A DNA stretch of 9,077 bases from Acidobacteriota bacterium (GTDB lineage: Bacteria; Acidobacteriota; Terriglobia; Terriglobales; Acidobacteriaceae): positions 1 to 9,077 of the forward strand of contig QIAR01000024.1 of the NCBI GenBank assembly GCA_003225595.1, given 5' to 3'. Below are positions 7,940-9,077 of the stretch, piece after piece. Under the pieces are notes generated by a model. That model saw nothing but the letters and a program-made list of their open reading frames with translations, searched no databases and had not been told where the DNA came from. The position numbers and the translations under genes were made by a program. The first letter of the stretch is position 1. Each line of letters begins with the position of its first letter.

Positions 7940-7945
7940 ATTGTA
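7940..7945 (-). promoter_or_regulatory. Possible -10 hexamer just before the selD start
   Basis: TACAAT on the minus strand ends 6 nt before ATG 7933. Only a poor ribosome-site match (GAAGG, 1 nt from the ATG) is present. The placement would give a leaderless selD transcript. No good -35 is seen at 16-18 nt. Confidence 0.3.
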
Positions 7946-7977
7946 ATGGAGTCGCTAATCGCGGAAGTGGTCGAGTC

Positions 7978-8059
7978 GCGAGGCTGCTGGCAATGATTAT
8001 GTAAGACGGACAGCCTCGCCTATCTGACTAAACAGAGCTCGGCGTTCTATTATTGCCAG
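7978..8059. repeat. Two interleaved inverted repeats upstream of selD
   Basis: GCGAGGCTG (7978-7986) is matched by CAGCCTCGC (8011-8019), 9 of 9. The adjoining CTGGCAAT (7987-7994) is matched by ATTGCCAG (8052-8059), 8 of 8. The order A-B-A'-B' is that of a pseudoknot or of two competing stems. No T-run follows on either strand, so it is not a standard terminator. It lies 45-126 nt upstream of the selD start. Confidence 0.45.
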
Positions 8060-8063
8060 CATC

Positions 8064-8107
8064 CTGCCCACACTCAGGTGAGTTGCGTGACGGCTGTCAC
8101 GGGGCAG
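8064..8107. repeat. Three-way-junction-like inverted repeat cluster
   Basis: Outer arms CTGCCC (8064-8069) and GGGCAG (8102-8107) enclose two small hairpins: ACTC-AGGT-GAGT (8072-8083) and CGTGAC-GGCT-GTCACG (8086-8101). It sits directly downstream (minus strand) of the anchored-protein gene, 2 nt after its stop. It could mark the 3' end of that transcript, though no U-run follows. Confidence 0.45.
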
Positions 8108-8109
8108 CG

Positions 8110-8613
8110 CTACCCTACCGTAACGTCCGTTATTTGCAGTTCCGGATATTCGTGGTTCCACTGCGCAGAGATGCTTTCAAATGTGAGCCGGAATGGCTTG
8201 CTCTGGCCAGGAGCGAGCGGGGATGCGTTCAGATCTACAGCATCCGGATATGGTCCACCGGTCTGAAGCACATGGAGCGGGACATCTTCCGTCTGCGCCA
8301 CCTGGCCCATGGAATCCTTGAAGGTGACGTGGACCATCACGTGAGTGAGGGTTTTGTCCCCAGTATTGGTGATCGTGCCGTCGATGTAGGTCACCGACGC
8401 GCCTACAAAGTTCTCTGCCGCGCTCATCTTTATGTTTGAAAGCTTGATATTGGAAATGTATGGATGGGGCGTCTTCGCGCTCTTAGGCTCACTGCGCGAA
8501 AGCAGCGCGATGATCGCGATGACCACGACGACAAAGGCAACGCCAATGCCGATAGTCGTCCAGTTGGTATCGCGTTGGTCGGTTGATGGCGAGGGCTGGA
8601 TCAGTCCGCCCAT
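8110..8613 (-). CDS. Membrane-anchored protein resembling DUF2393
   Basis: 167 residues. A polar N-terminus (MGGLIQPSPSTDQRDTNW) is followed by one membrane segment at about residues 19-38, then RSEPKSAKTPHPY, and a beta-rich extracytoplasmic domain from about residue 52 to the end. That domain has the pattern YISNIKLSNIKMSAAENFVG, then VTYIDGTITNTGDKTLTHVMVHVTFKDSMGQV, and later LAPGQSKPFRLTFESISAQWN. Domains of this type, with 'intrinsic sequence, Thr-Asn-Thr-Gly turn, two strands, Pro-Gly-x-x-x-Phe', are FxLYD/DUF2393-like Ig folds. I assign it to DUF2393 from memory of acidobacterial proteins and cannot confirm this. Function is unknown. No Shine-Dalgarno precedes ATG 8613; a TACAAT hexamer lies 8 nt upstream. 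It diverges from the Tat-signal gene at 8710. Confidence 0.82.
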   Translation of the reverse strand: MGGLIQPSPSTDQRDTNWTTIGIGVAFVVVVIAIIALLSRSEPKSAKTPHPYISNIKLSNIKMSAAENFVGASVTYIDGTITNTGDKTLTHVMVHVTFKDSMGQVAQTEDVPLHVLQTGGPYPDAVDLNASPLAPGQSKPFRLTFESISAQWNHEYPELQITDVTVG

Positions 8614-8621
8614 GGGTCAAG

Positions 8622-8627
8622 ATTGTA
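8622..8627 (-). promoter_or_regulatory. Possible -10 hexamer of the anchored-protein gene
   Basis: TACAAT on the minus strand ends 8 nt before ATG 8613, and no ribosome site is present, which fits a leaderless or nearly leaderless mRNA. The -35 region is not convincing. Confidence 0.35.
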
Positions 8628-8674
8628 CTATCTGGAGAATCCGGTGATTGCGGCTACTGCTAATCCCCAGCCTC

Positions 8675-8680
8675 TATAAT
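8675..8680 (+). promoter_or_regulatory. Consensus -10 hexamer of the Tat-signal gene
   Basis: A perfect TATAAT lies 29 nt before ATG 8710, leaving room for a short leader with the ribosome site GGAGG at 8701-8705. The best -35 candidate, TTGCGG at 8649-8654, is 20 nt away, longer than ideal. Confidence 0.5.
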
Positions 8681-8709
8681 GTCCGTTCTCGCATCACCCT
8701 GGAGGTTCC

Positions 8710-9077
8710 ATGGTTTCACGGCGCGTTTTCCTGCAAGTTAGCACTGTGGCCGCAGGAGTCGGTCTCGTCGCCCCGTCGGTCGCGCAGGCTGCGGAAGAGA
8801 AATGTGGGCCACTTCCGGCGCCGATCGCGAACCTGAAATCCATGAGCGACCAGGCGAAGCCCATAACGCGCGAGGAGCGGCTCCAACGTCAGGAAAAGGC
8901 GCAAAGGTTAATGCAGGCGAACAATCTGGATGCCATTCTCTTGATGGAAGGCACTTCGCTCAACTACTTCACCGGCATTCGTTGGTGGGGAGGCGAGCGG
9001 CTGTTCGTCATGGTGCTGCCCGCAAGAGGTGCTGCCTTTTACGTATGCCCGGCATTTGAAGAGGGCCGAGCGCGGGA
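8710..9077 (+). CDS. Exported M24-family (Xaa-Pro aminopeptidase-like) protein, 5' part
   Basis: The frame starts at ATG 8710, with GGAGG 4 nt before it, and is open to the window end (122 full codons), so the C-terminus is missing. The N-terminus MVSRRVFLQVSTVAAGVGLVAPSVAQA is a Tat signal: SRRVFL twin-arginine motif, hydrophobic core, then AQA as a likely cleavage site. After a linker with one Cys comes ITREERLQRQEKAQRLMQANNLDAILLMEGTSLNYFTGIRWWGGERLFVMVLPA, the pattern of the creatinase/prolidase N-terminal domain that precedes the M24 'pita-bread' metallopeptidase domain. The metal-binding residues would lie beyond the window, so peptidase activity is inferred from the family. The Tat signal predicts export of a folded, probably metal-loaded enzyme. 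Confidence 0.82.
   Translation, partial: MVSRRVFLQVSTVAAGVGLVAPSVAQAAEEKCGPLPAPIANLKSMSDQAKPITREERLQRQEKAQRLMQANNLDAILLMEGTSLNYFTGIRWWGGERLFVMVLPARGAAFYVCPAFEEGRAR

Noticed and set aside
8086..8101. Intrinsic terminator of the DUF2393-like gene
   Set aside because: The 6-bp hairpin is real, but no U-run follows on the minus strand.
8064..8107. tRNA or tRNA fragment
   Set aside because: Only 44 nt, two hairpins instead of three, no TTC-loop sequence and no acceptor CCA region.

Overview
The window looks like a chromosomal segment of a GC-rich bacterium, most likely an acidobacterium of the Terriglobia/Koribacter kind. This is inferred from protein flavour (FtsH, TilS, and a small anchored protein resembling the DUF2393 family that I associate with Acidobacteria), from the short palindromic and 7-nt-period repeats between and inside genes, and from a selenocysteine-type SelD. 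No database search was possible.

Left part, plus strand: the 3' part of thrS (threonyl-tRNA synthetase), then tilS (tRNA-Ile lysidine synthetase), then ftsH (membrane AAA+ zinc protease), closed by a clear intrinsic terminator at about 5158-5187. This is a translation and protein-quality housekeeping block. Two oddities stand out. ThrRS lacks about 15 residues around motif 3, including the third zinc ligand. TilS carries an in-frame insert of about 53 codons containing a 7-nt-period repeat array.

Middle: a repeat-rich intergenic stretch (5121-5353) abuts an aldo/keto reductase pseudogene on the minus strand (5354-5819), which has one frameshift and has lost its C-terminal half. Next on the minus strand are a small multi-pass membrane protein of unknown function (6023-6535) and selD (6686-7933).

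selD is the best find. Read from the ATG at 7933, an in-frame UGA sits exactly at the catalytic Cys/Sec position and is followed by a convincing bacterial SECIS hairpin. A caller that treats UGA as stop truncates the gene and loses the active site. SelD also carries an in-frame insert of about 69 codons with two palindromic repeats; without it the protein has the usual length of about 346 residues.

Right end: the 176-nt gap upstream of selD is dense in inverted repeats. It is followed by a minus-strand anchored protein (DUF2393-like, 8110-8613). Diverging from that is a plus-strand gene with a Tat signal and an M24/creatinase-like N-terminus, which runs off the window end.

Themes: (1) repeat sequence has entered two conserved enzymes without breaking frame; (2) three genes with no usable Shine-Dalgarno have a TAC(A/T)AT hexamer 6-8 nt before the start codon, suggesting leaderless transcripts; (3) the SelD evidence implies a selenocysteine-decoding organism, with selA, selB, selC and other selenoproteins expected elsewhere in the genome.
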